Shown here: in pieces, positions 8,295-16,202 of the stretch
Position numbering within the stretch: position 1 is the stretch's first letter
How the letters are laid out: each line of letters begins with the position of its first letter
DNA from: an uncultured Oscillospiraceae bacterium
Lineage (GTDB): Bacteria; Bacillota; Clostridia; Oscillospirales; Oscillospiraceae
Reading direction: 5' to 3'
Length of the DNA stretch: 64,000 nt
NCBI GenBank assembly: GCA_910577915.1
Contig: CAJTOM010000001.1
Coordinates: forward strand, 1 to 64,000
Translations under genes and position numbers: made by a program
The notes under the pieces: model-generated
Databases searched by the model: none
The model's input: only the letters and a program-made list of their open reading frames with translations
What the model was told of the DNA's origin: nothing

Positions 8295-9713
8295 ATGGAA
8301 ACGGCGAAGCGGGAAAAGCGGGGCTACCGCATGGATATGGTCAGCGGCCCTCTGGCGGGGAAGCTGCTGGTGTTCGCCCTGCCCCTGATGCTCTCCAGTC
8401 TGCTGCAGCTGCTGTTCAACGCCGCCGACGTGGTGGTGGTGGGGCGCTGGGCGGGGCCGGAGGCCCTGGCCGCCGTGGGGTCCAACACGGCCCTCATCAA
8501 CCTGCTGGTGAACCTGTTCGTGGGGTTCTCGGTGGGAGCCAACGTGGTGGTGGCCCGGGATCTGGGGGCCGGCCGGGAGGAGGAGGCCCGCAAAAGCGTC
8601 CACACCTCCGTCACCCTGGCCCTGTTCAGCGGTGTCTTCCTCACCCTGGCGGGCACCCTGCTGGCCCGGCAGCTGCTGGTGTGGACCTCCTCCCCGGCGG
8701 ACGTGATTGACCTGTCCACCCTGTATCTGCGCATCTACTTCTGCGGCATGCCCGCCAACATGCTCTACAACTTCGGCGCGGCCATCCTGCGCTCCCAGGG
8801 GGACACCCGGCGGCCGCTGTACTTCCTGGCCATTGCCGGCGTGACCAACGTGGGGCTGAACCTGATCTTCGTCATCTGCTGCCATATGAGCGTGGCGGGG
8901 GTGGCCCTGGCCACCATCATCTCCCAGTACATCTCCGCCGCCCTGGTGCTACGCTGCCTCATGGGGGACCAGGGGTCCCTGCGGCTGGATCTGCGGGCGC
9001 TGGGCCTGGACAAGCGGGTGGTGCGCCGGATTTTGCAGGTGGGGCTCCCCGCCGGGTTCCAGGGGATCGTCTTCTCCCTGTCCAACGTGGTCATCCAGTC
9101 CTCCATCAACTCCTTTAACTCCACCGTCATCGTGGCCGGGTCCTCCGCCTCCGCCAACATCGAGGGCTTCGTCTACGCCTCCATGAACGCCTTCTATCAG
9201 ACCGCCCTCACCTTCACCAGCCAGAACTACGGCGCAGGCCAGTGCAAGCGGGTGGACCGCACCCTGTTTCTCTGCCAGGCCTACGTGGTGATCACCGGAC
9301 TGGTATTGGGCAACTTGGCGGTGTTCTTCGGCCCCACCCTGGCGGGCATCTACGCCCCCGGCCAGCAGGCGGTCATCGCCCAGGCGGTGCTGCGGCTGAA
9401 ATACGTGTGCAGCCTCTACTGCATCTGCGGGATCATGGACACCATGGTGGGTATCCTGCGGGGGCTGGGCTACTCGGTGGTGCCCATGGTGGTATCCATG
9501 ATCGGGGCCTGCGGCACACGGCTGCTGTGGGTGGCCACCATCTTCCGGGCCAATCCCACCCCGGCCCTGCTGTACCTCTCCTACCCTGTCAGCTGGACCA
9601 TCACTGCGGTCGTTCATATTCTCTTCTTTCTCTTTATCCGGGGCCACGCCTATGCCAAGGTCAAGGGCATCCACGGCGTGGACGCGGAGGAGAAGCTGGC
9701 CGGACAGGCGTGA
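8295..9713 (+). CDS. MATE family efflux transporter
   Basis: A 472-aa MATE transporter with twelve helices. It belongs to a different branch from the one at 3819: it starts METAKREKRGYRMDMVSGPLAGKLLVFALPLMLSSLL-like and contains the TSQNYGAGQ motif in the second half. ATG 8295 was chosen because GGAGGT lies eight bases upstream; a GTG at 8265 in the same frame lacks this. It is a single-gene unit with its own promoter and a terminator at 9767. The substrate cannot be inferred. Confidence 0.88.
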   Translation: METAKREKRGYRMDMVSGPLAGKLLVFALPLMLSSLLQLLFNAADVVVVGRWAGPEALAAVGSNTALINLLVNLFVGFSVGANVVVARDLGAGREEEARKSVHTSVTLALFSGVFLTLAGTLLARQLLVWTSSPADVIDLSTLYLRIYFCGMPANMLYNFGAAILRSQGDTRRPLYFLAIAGVTNVGLNLIFVICCHMSVAGVALATIISQYISAALVLRCLMGDQGSLRLDLRALGLDKRVVRRILQVGLPAGFQGIVFSLSNVVIQSSINSFNSTVIVAGSSASANIEGFVYASMNAFYQTALTFTSQNYGAGQCKRVDRTLFLCQAYVVITGLVLGNLAVFFGPTLAGIYAPGQQAVIAQAVLRLKYVCSLYCICGIMDTMVGILRGLGYSVVPMVVSMIGACGTRLLWVATIFRANPTPALLYLSYPVSWTITAVVHILFFLFIRGHAYAKVKGIHGVDAEEKLAGQA

Positions 9714-9766
9714 CCAATAGATACTGCTTTAGCGAATGCTGTGCCGCAGCAGCCGGAATCACAGCG

Positions 9767-9803
9767 AAGGGGACCGCGAAAATCTCGCGGCCCCCTTGCT
9801 TTA
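9767..9803 (+). terminator. Terminator after the MATE gene
   Basis: Stem AAGGGG(A)CCGCGA with TCGCGG(C)CCCCTT, a short AAATC loop and GCTTTATT after it. It separates the MATE gene from the recombinase. Confidence 0.75.
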
Positions 9804-9867
9804 TTCTGCGCTGTGTGATAAACTGCAAATTAGATGATGATAAAACGAATCGCAAAGGAGACCCTCC

Positions 9868-11535
9868 ATGGACATCCACAGCATCCGGCAGACCCTGCGC
9901 ACCAAGTCCATCTACGACATTCCCCTTCGTGTGACCTTCTACGCAAGAGTGTCCTCCGAGAGCGATGAACAGCTCAACTCCCTGGGCAACCAGGTATCCT
10001 ACTACGAGGAGTTCATCCGCAAAAGCTCCGCCTGGGAATATGTGCCCGGCTACGTTGACGAGGGACTGTCCGCCGCCACGACAAAAAAGCGGGAGGACTT
10101 CCACCGCATGGTGGAGGACGGCAGGGCGGGGCTCTTTGACCTCATTATTACTAAGGAGATCACCCGCTTCGCCCGCAACACCCTGGACTCCATCCTCTAC
10201 ACACGGGAGCTGCTCGGCGCCGGGGTGGGGGTGTTCTTTCAAAACGACAACATCAATACCTTCGACGAGGACAGCGAGCTCCGCTTGACCATCATGTCCG
10301 GCATCGCCCAGGACGAGCTGCGCAAGCTCTCCAGCCGCGTCAAATTCGGCCACGCCCAGGCCATCAAGAAAAACGTGGTGCTGGGCAACAGCCGCATCTT
10401 CGGCTACGTCAAGGACGGCGGGCGGCTGGTCATCGACGAGGAGGAGGCGCCCATGGTTCGGTCGCTGTTCGAGCTGTACGCCACCGGAGAATACAGCATG
10501 AAGCAGATCGAGACCCTGTTCTGGGAGCGGGGCTACCGCAACCACAACGGCAGGCGGATCGCCCACACCACCATGTCCGGCATCATTTCCAATCCCAAGT
10601 ACAAGGGCTACTATGTGGGAAACAAGGTCAAGGTGGTGGACCTGTTTACCAAGAAGCAGAAGTTTTTACCCCCGGAGGAATGGGTAATGTTCAAGGACGA
10701 GACCGGCGAGATCGTCCCGGCTATCGTCTCCGAGGCGCTGTGGGACCAGGCCAACGCCGTCCTGAAAAAGCGCAGCGAGGATGTGAAGGGCCGCCAGGGC
10801 ATCTGCAACCACGCCAACCTCCTGACTGGCAAGCTCTACTGCACCCACTGCGGCACAGCCTACTACCGCCGGGAGTCGGCGGACCGGCAGGGCCGCAAAA
10901 ACAGCAAGTGGGTCTGCTCCGGCAAGATTAAAAACGGCGCGGACAGCTGTCCCTCCTTCCCCATCTACGAGGAGGAGCTGAAGCCCCTTCTCTTTCAGGT
11001 GTTCAGCGAAACAGAGGCAGACGCCGAAGCGCTGGCGGCGGAGTATATCGAGATGTATAAAGCCCTGGACGGCGGCAGCGGCGCGGCCGCCCAGATCGAC
11101 GCCCTCCGCCGGCAGATCGCCCTGGCCCAGAAAAAGAGGAGCAAGCTCCTGGGCTACAACGCCGCCGGCCAGCTCTCCGACCGGGACTTCCTCTCCATGA
11201 ACAAGGACTGCGAGCGGGAGATCAGCGAGGCCGAACGCCAGATCTACGACCTGGAACAGCAGCAGCTCTCCAGGGAGGGCTTCCGCAAGCAGATCGACAC
11301 CATCCGCCGGGTGCTGAACGAAGCCCGCCGGGACGCCCCGCGGGGTCTCATCAGCAAGGAGTTCATCGACAAATATATCGACAAAATCCTTGTCACCCCG
11401 GAGGAGGACGGCTCCCTGCGCCTGCAGATCAAGGTCTTCACCGGCGAAACCACCGACAAATACCTGGCCCATCTCAGAAGCCGTACGGGTCACACGTTCA
11501 AGAAGATGATCGAGTCCTACGAGAAGAACCTGTAA
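9868..11535 (+). CDS. Large serine recombinase (integrase), C-terminus supplied by a SASP gene
   Basis: A 555-aa site-specific recombinase of the large serine family. The resolvase domain (about 20-165) has the catalytic Ser in YARVSSESDEQLNSL and the Arg-rich stretch ITKEITRFARNTLDS. The recombinase domain follows (about 175-290), then a zinc ribbon with CTHCG and a later Cys pair (about 330-365), a coiled coil (about 410-480) and a C-terminal part. The start follows AAAGGAGACC. The last eleven residues, KKMIESYEKNL, are the usual end of an alpha/beta-type SASP and are out of place in a recombinase. They mark an attachment-site junction at 11498-11509. Confidence 0.9.
   Translation: MDIHSIRQTLRTKSIYDIPLRVTFYARVSSESDEQLNSLGNQVSYYEEFIRKSSAWEYVPGYVDEGLSAATTKKREDFHRMVEDGRAGLFDLIITKEITRFARNTLDSILYTRELLGAGVGVFFQNDNINTFDEDSELRLTIMSGIAQDELRKLSSRVKFGHAQAIKKNVVLGNSRIFGYVKDGGRLVIDEEEAPMVRSLFELYATGEYSMKQIETLFWERGYRNHNGRRIAHTTMSGIISNPKYKGYYVGNKVKVVDLFTKKQKFLPPEEWVMFKDETGEIVPAIVSEALWDQANAVLKKRSEDVKGRQGICNHANLLTGKLYCTHCGTAYYRRESADRQGRKNSKWVCSGKIKNGADSCPSFPIYEEELKPLLFQVFSETEADAEALAAEYIEMYKALDGGSGAAAQIDALRRQIALAQKKRSKLLGYNAAGQLSDRDFLSMNKDCEREISEAERQIYDLEQQQLSREGFRKQIDTIRRVLNEARRDAPRGLISKEFIDKYIDKILVTPEEDGSLRLQIKVFTGETTDKYLAHLRSRTGHTFKKMIESYEKNL
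11498..11535 (+). pseudogene. 3' end of a disrupted SASP gene (att junction)
   Basis: From the 12-base segment TCAAGAAGATGA (11498-11509) onward the reading frame encodes the conserved SASP end KKMIESYEKNL and stops. The same 12 bases occur at 34100-34111 at the end of the matching SASP fragment GGQMVKKM. Joined there, the two halves give an uninterrupted SASP C-terminus. This identifies the point as the right junction of an integrated element. Confidence 0.8.
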
Positions 11536-11553
11536 CTTCCGCTGGACAAACCA

Positions 11554-11586
11554 GGGGGGACCGGCCGCGCCGGTCCCCCCTCCATT
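11554..11586 (+). terminator. Hairpin terminator, probably of the original SASP gene
   Basis: A perfect 12-bp stem (GGGGGGACCGGC and its complement) with a 3-nt loop, 18 bases after the recombinase stop. There is no long T-run, so termination may be partial. It probably belonged to the spore-protein gene whose end now closes the recombinase ORF. Confidence 0.65.
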
Positions 11587-11636
11587 AAGTTATCATAATC
11601 TCAATAGCCGCCCAAACCTCCCGCCCCGCACCCCAA

Positions 11637-11735
11637 CCAACTCGAAGCCCAGCGCAGCGGGTTCGAGTTGGAGAAGGGGGAGCAAGGAAGCGGAGCGCAG
11701 TTTTAAGGCGGACCCCGAAAGGGCCCGCCTTAAAA
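11637..11735. repeat. Two strong hairpins downstream of tRNA-Gly
   Basis: Hairpin 1 spans 11637-11671 with perfect outer arms CCAACTCGAA/TTCGAGTTGG. Hairpin 2 spans 11701-11735 with arms TTTTAAGGCGG/CCGCCTTAAAA and an inner CCC/GGG. Both lie downstream of tRNA-Gly on its strand, and neither has a T-run after it. They may end or process the tRNA transcript, or be an intergenic palindromic repeat like the cluster at 29-168. No gene is visible in 11587-11762. Confidence 0.55.
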
Positions 11736-11762
11736 CAGAGCGGAGTAGACTTTGCTCCGACG

Positions 11763-11838
11763 TGGAGCGGGCGACGGGGCTCGAACCCGCTACCTCCACC
11801 TTGGCAAGGTGGCGCTCTACCAGATGAGCTACGCCCGC
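11763..11838 (-). tRNA. tRNA-Gly (anticodon GCC)
   Basis: A full 76-nt cloverleaf with encoded CCA on the minus strand. Acceptor GCGGGCG pairs with CGCCCGC, the D-arm is AGCTCATCTGGTAGAGC, the anticodon stem CCACC/GGTGG encloses TTGCCAA (anticodon GCC), and the T-arm is GCGGGTTCGAGCCCCG. Confidence 0.97.
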
Positions 11839-11850
11839 ACAACGGTATGG

Positions 11851-11879
11851 ATTATAGCAGACGCCGGTCCGCTTGTCAA
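11851..11879 (-). promoter_or_regulatory. Promoter of tRNA-Gly
   Basis: Near-perfect sigma-A promoter on the minus strand: TTGACA (complement of 11874-11879), 17 bp, TATAAT (complement of 11851-11856), ending 12 bases before the mature tRNA. Confidence 0.9.
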
Positions 11880-11948
11880 TACTTCCCGCGCAATTTTTTA
11901 CAGGGATTTTGCTTTCCGGAAAATTCCCGGAAATTTTTCGGAAAGCAC

Positions 11949-11978
11949 TTGCCCTGCCGGCGGCGGCCGTGGTATAAT
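11949..11978 (+). promoter_or_regulatory. Promoter of the Na/Pi cotransporter gene
   Basis: TTGCCC (11949-11954), an 18-bp GC-rich spacer and TATAAT (11973-11978). Just upstream (about 11911-11945) lie repeated TTCCGGAAA-like segments that could bind a regulator; this is not tested. Confidence 0.7.
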
Positions 11979-12034
11979 GCGGGCTGTATGAGACGATCTG
12001 GAAATAAAAAAGACGTGTACGAAGGAGCCATCAA

Positions 12035-13807
12035 ATGGATATTTTCTCCCTGATTACCCTGTGCGGCGGCCTGGCCTTCTTCCTGTTCGGGATGTCCACC
12101 ATGTCATCGGGCCTGGAGAAGCTGGCGGGCGGGCGGCTGGAGCAGCTGCTCAAGCGCATGACCTCCAACCGCTTCAAGAGCCTGCTGCTGGGCGCGGGCA
12201 TTACCATCGCCATTCAGTCCTCCTCCGCTATGACCGTCATGCTGGTGGGCCTGGTGAACTCCGGCATCATGCAGCTGGGGCAGACCGTGGGAGTCATTAT
12301 GGGCTCCAACGTAGGCACCACCCTGACGGCCTGGATTCTCTCCCTGTCCGGCATCGAGGGCGACACCGTGTGGCTGAAGCTGCTCAAGCCGGAGGTCTTC
12401 TCCCCGGTGGTGGCCCTGGCGGGCGTCATTCTGATCATGTCCGCCAAGCGCAGCCGCCTCCGCAGCGCCGGGTCCATCATGGTGGGCTTCGCGGTGCTGA
12501 TGACCGGCATGGACCTGATGAAAAACGCCGTCAGCCCCCTGGCGGACATGCCGGAATTTGCCTCCATCCTCACCGCCTTCACCAACCCCTTCCTGGGGGT
12601 TGTGGTGGGCGCGGTGTTCACCGGAATCATCCAGTCCTCCGCCGCCTCGGTGGGCATCCTCCAGGCCCTGTCTCTCACCGGCGGCATTACCTACGGCATG
12701 GCCCTGCCCATCATCATGGGCCAGAACATCGGCACCTGCGTCACCGCCCTGCTCAGCAGCATCGGCGTCAACCGCAACGCCCGGCGGGTGTCCGTCATCC
12801 ATATCTCCTTCAACCTCATCGGCACGGCGGTCTTCATGGCCGCCTTCTACGGCAGCGACCTCTTCTTCCAGTACGCCTTTATGGACATCCCCATCGGCCC
12901 CGCCGGGGTGGCCATGCTCCACAGCATCTTCAATGTGGCCACCACCGTCCTGCTCCTGCCCTTTACCAGGCAGCTGGAGAAGCTGGCCTACCTGGTGGTC
13001 CGGGAGGACGCGGGGGAGCAGGAGGAGAAGTTCACCTTTGTGGACCAGCGCCTGCTGGCCACCCCCTCGGTGGCCATCGCCGAGTGCGCCAGCAAGACCG
13101 TGGACATGGCCCGGCTGGCGGAGACCACCATCCTCCGCTCCCTGTCCCTGCTGGGGGCCTATGACGAGAAGACGGCGGAGGAGGTCATCGCCAACGAGGA
13201 CCGGCTGGACCTGTATGAGGACCAGCTGGGCACCCTGCTGGTCCAGCTCAGCGGCAAGGCCCTCTCCGACGAGGACAGCCGGAACATCTCCCAGCAGCTG
13301 CACACCATCGGCGACTTTGAGCGCATCGGCGACCACGCGGTCAACCTGCTGAAAACCGCCAAGGAGATCGATGAGAAGCGGATCCAGTTCTCCGGCGCCG
13401 CCTCCGAGGAGCTGCGCGTCCTGCTGGGCGCCCTGAAGGAGATCCTCTCCGTCACTACACGGGCCTTCGCCCAGGGCGACCTGTCCATGGCCGCCAGGGT
13501 GGAGCCCCTGGAGCAGGTCATCGACGGGCTGGTGGCAGACATCAAGTCCAACCACATCGCCCGGCTGCAGCGGGGGCACTGCACCATCGAGATGGGCTTC
13601 ATCCTCTCCGACCTGCTCACCAACTGCGAGCGGGTCAGCGACCACTGCTCCAACATCGCCGTGGCCCAGATCGAGACCGCCCTGAACGCCTACCAGGCCC
13701 ACGAGTACCTCAACGCGCTGAAGACCGGCGGCGACGCCGCCTTCCGCAGCATCTTCGACAGCTACCGCCAGCAGTTCACCGTGAAAAAGGAGGGCGCGGC
13801 GGGATAA
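12035..13807 (+). CDS. Na/Pi cotransporter family protein with PhoU-like domain
   Basis: A 590-aa NptA/YjbB-type sodium-phosphate cotransporter. Residues 1-310 hold two inverted membrane repeats, each with the signature GxxxTxxxQSSSA (GAGITIAIQSSSAMTVM near 51 and GAVFTGIIQSSAASVGI near 190). Residues about 340-560 form a PhoU-like helical bundle with repeated ERIGDHAVN/ERVSDHCSN motifs. Related proteins move phosphate with Na+, and the PhoU part probably controls flux. ATG 12035 follows GAAGGAGCC. It stands alone with its own promoter. Confidence 0.88.
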   Translation: MDIFSLITLCGGLAFFLFGMSTMSSGLEKLAGGRLEQLLKRMTSNRFKSLLLGAGITIAIQSSSAMTVMLVGLVNSGIMQLGQTVGVIMGSNVGTTLTAWILSLSGIEGDTVWLKLLKPEVFSPVVALAGVILIMSAKRSRLRSAGSIMVGFAVLMTGMDLMKNAVSPLADMPEFASILTAFTNPFLGVVVGAVFTGIIQSSAASVGILQALSLTGGITYGMALPIIMGQNIGTCVTALLSSIGVNRNARRVSVIHISFNLIGTAVFMAAFYGSDLFFQYAFMDIPIGPAGVAMLHSIFNVATTVLLLPFTRQLEKLAYLVVREDAGEQEEKFTFVDQRLLATPSVAIAECASKTVDMARLAETTILRSLSLLGAYDEKTAEEVIANEDRLDLYEDQLGTLLVQLSGKALSDEDSRNISQQLHTIGDFERIGDHAVNLLKTAKEIDEKRIQFSGAASEELRVLLGALKEILSVTTRAFAQGDLSMAARVEPLEQVIDGLVADIKSNHIARLQRGHCTIEMGFILSDLLTNCERVSDHCSNIAVAQIETALNAYQAHEYLNALKTGGDAAFRSIFDSYRQQFTVKKEGAAG

Positions 13808-13874
13808 GCCGCCGCACCTCTTTCATCGCCTGTTTTCCATCTCCCTGCGCACGCTGATATGCAAAACGGGCGCT

Positions 13875-13909
13875 AAGGCCGCCGGGACCCCCTTCCCCGG
13901 CGGCCTTGC
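13875..13909 (+). terminator. Hairpin terminator after the Na/Pi gene
   Basis: A 12-bp stem (AAGGCCGCCGGG with CCCGGCGGCCTT) and an 8-nt loop, without a clear T-run. It lies between the Na/Pi gene and feoB. Confidence 0.6.
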
Positions 13910-13985
13910 CGCACCCCTTCCCCCTCCCGCGCATACACTGGCAGTACCGCCGCCTCACGGCGGCACGACAAGGAGGGAACGGAAG

Positions 13986-15857
13986 ATGGCAAACAGCGCC
14001 GCGGGCCCGGTGGTGGCCCTGGTGGGCAACCCCAACGTGGGGAAATCCACCGTATTCAACGCCCTGACAAACCTGCACCAGCACACCGGCAACTGGCCGG
14101 GAAAAACCGTATCCACCGCCAGGGGGACCTATACATACCGGGACACCGCCTACACCCTGGTGGACCTGCCCGGAACCTACTCCCTCCATCCCGGCAGCGC
14201 CGAGGAGGAGGTGACCCGGGACTACCTGCTCACCGGCGAGGCGGACGTCACCCTGGTGGTGGTGGACGCCACCTGCCTTGCCCGGAATCTGGCGCTGGTG
14301 CTCCAGATTTTGGAGATTGCCTGGCCGGTGGTGGTGTGCGTGAACCTGCTGGACGAGGCGGCCAAAAAACACATCCGGGTGGACCTGGCGGCCCTGGAGC
14401 GCCGGCTGGGCTGCCCGGTGGTGGGGACGGCGGCCCGCAGCGGCCGGGGGCTGGACGCCCTGCGCCGGGCGTTGGAGGAGGCGGTGCGCCATCCCGGCCT
14501 CCGCCCGGCCCGCTTTACACCCTGCCCCGGCTGCGAGGAGTGCGAGGACTGCCGGGCGGCGGCTACCATGGCCAGGGCGGCGGCCCTGGCGGAGAGCGCG
14601 GTGACCATGGACGAGGCGGCGGCCCACCGCCGGGACCGGGCCCTGGACCGGCTGCTCACCAGCCGCGCCACCGGCATCCCGGTGATGCTGGCGCTGCTGG
14701 CGGGGGTGCTGTGGCTGACCATGGTGGGGGCCAACGTGCCCTCGGAGCTGCTCTCCCGGCTGCTGCTGAGCCGGCAGGAGCCCCTGCGGGGCCTGCTTCA
14801 GGGCCTGGGAGCCCCCTGGTGGCTGGAGGGGGCCCTGGTGGACGGGATGTACCGGACGGTGGCCTGGGTGGTGTCCGTCATGCTGCCCCCCATGGCCATC
14901 TTCTTCCCCTTGTTCACCCTGCTGGAGGACGCGGGCTACCTGCCCCGGGTGGCCTTCAACCTGGACCACTTCTTCCAGAAGTCCGGGGCCCACGGCCGGC
15001 AGAGCCTCACCATGTGCATGGGCCTGGGGTGCAACGCCTGCGGCGTCATGGGCTGCCGGATCATTCAGAGCCCCCGCGAGCGGCTCATCGCCATCCTCAC
15101 CAACGCCTTCATGCCCTGCAACGGCCGCCTGCCCACCCTCATCGCCCTGATCTCCATGTTCTTTGTCACCGGCAGCGGCCTGGGAGGCTCCCTGGCCGCG
15201 GCGGCGGCGCTGATGGGGACCATTGTGCTGGCGGTGGCCATGACTCTCTGGTCCAGCCGCCTGCTGGCGGGGACGGTGCTCAGGGGGGAGAGCTCCTCCT
15301 TCTCCCTGGAGCTGCCCCCCTACCGGGCCCCCCAGGTGGGGCAGGTGCTGGTGCGCTCTATCCTGGACCGGACTCTCTTTGTACTGGGCCGGGCGGTGGT
15401 GGTGGCGGCCCCGGCGGGGGTCCTGATCTGGACGGCGGCCAACGTGACGGTGGGCGGGGGGAGCATCCTCTCCCACCTGGCGGGGGCGCTGGAGCCCCTG
15501 GGGGGCCTCATGGGTCTGGACGGCTTCATCCTGCTGGCCTTCCTGCTGGGCTTCCCCGCCAACGAGATCGTGGTGCCCTGCATCCTCATGGGCTACCTCT
15601 CCACCGGGGCCCTGACGGACTACGGCAGCCTCGCGGAGCTCCGGGGCATCCTGGCCGCCAACGGCTGGACCACCGCCACCGCCCTGTGCGCCATGCTGTT
15701 CACCCTCTTCCACTTCCCCTGCGGCACCACGTGCCTGACCATCTGGCGGGAAACGAAGAGCGCAAAGTGGACCGCCCTGGCTGTCGCCCTGCCCACCGCC
15801 ATCGGCGCGGCGCTGTGCATGGGGGTGCACCTGATCTGTACAGCGGCGGGGTGGTGA
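13986..15857 (+). CDS. feoB: FeoB-like ferrous iron transporter with Cys-rich linker
   Basis: A GTPase-linked Fe(II) permease of 623 aa. The G domain has G1 GNPNVGKST (residues 13-21), the HTGNWPGKTV switch region, G3 DLPGTYS and a G4-like VNLLDEA. The membrane part follows from about residue 235 with two Gate motifs, including the FeoB hallmark CMGLGCNACGVMGCR. Between the two parts sits CPGCEECEDC (Cys 180, 183, 186 and 189), a ferredoxin-like CX2CX2CX2C set. It is shorter than the usual 700-770 aa and no feoA is adjacent. ATG 13986 follows AAGGAGGGAACGG. Confidence 0.9.
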   Translation: MANSAAGPVVALVGNPNVGKSTVFNALTNLHQHTGNWPGKTVSTARGTYTYRDTAYTLVDLPGTYSLHPGSAEEEVTRDYLLTGEADVTLVVVDATCLARNLALVLQILEIAWPVVVCVNLLDEAAKKHIRVDLAALERRLGCPVVGTAARSGRGLDALRRALEEAVRHPGLRPARFTPCPGCEECEDCRAAATMARAAALAESAVTMDEAAAHRRDRALDRLLTSRATGIPVMLALLAGVLWLTMVGANVPSELLSRLLLSRQEPLRGLLQGLGAPWWLEGALVDGMYRTVAWVVSVMLPPMAIFFPLFTLLEDAGYLPRVAFNLDHFFQKSGAHGRQSLTMCMGLGCNACGVMGCRIIQSPRERLIAILTNAFMPCNGRLPTLIALISMFFVTGSGLGGSLAAAAALMGTIVLAVAMTLWSSRLLAGTVLRGESSSFSLELPPYRAPQVGQVLVRSILDRTLFVLGRAVVVAAPAGVLIWTAANVTVGGGSILSHLAGALEPLGGLMGLDGFILLAFLLGFPANEIVVPCILMGYLSTGALTDYGSLAELRGILAANGWTTATALCAMLFTLFHFPCGTTCLTIWRETKSAKWTALAVALPTAIGAALCMGVHLICTAAGW

Positions 15858-15893
15858 CGGCGGCCCCTCCGGGTTCGCGGCATATATGACGGC

Positions 15894-15929
15894 GGCCTGC
15901 CCGGCACATTGTCCGGCAGGCCTCTTTTT
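15894..15929 (+). terminator. Terminator after feoB
   Basis: Stem GGCCTGCC/GGCAGGCC with inner CGG pairs, followed by TCTTTTT. A second small hairpin (about 15946-15970, GGGAGA/TCTCCC) follows. The stretch 15971-16139 holds no gene I can support. Confidence 0.8.
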
Positions 15930-16139
15930 GGGACTCCACAGCATATGGGAGAAATAGAGGAAATATCTCCCCCTAAATTCGGCATATTCACGAAAACGCC
16001 CCTCCCTCTCCCCCTGTGCGGCCGGGGAATGCCGCGGTCAGCGCACATTTCCGCCTCCTTTCCGCCGGTTTTCGACCAATTCGCCGGAATCACAAACCTA
16101 TTCTCAAAACCGGCGTTCTGCGCAAAAATACCGGGGCGC

Positions 16140-16168
16140 TTGCAAAGGGCGGGCGGGTGTGCTATGAT
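16140..16168 (+). promoter_or_regulatory. Promoter of cardiolipin synthase gene
   Basis: TTGCAA (16140-16145), a 17-bp G-rich spacer and TATGAT (16163-16168), 35 bases before the start codon. Confidence 0.75.
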
Positions 16169-16202
16169 GCATCATACGGATTTTGGGGAGAGGAGGCGCG
16201 CT

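Noticed and set aside
15909..16202. N-terminal extension of cardiolipin synthase in the open frame from 15909
   Set aside because: It would run through the feoB terminator and the promoter at 16140; ATG 16203 has the RBS.
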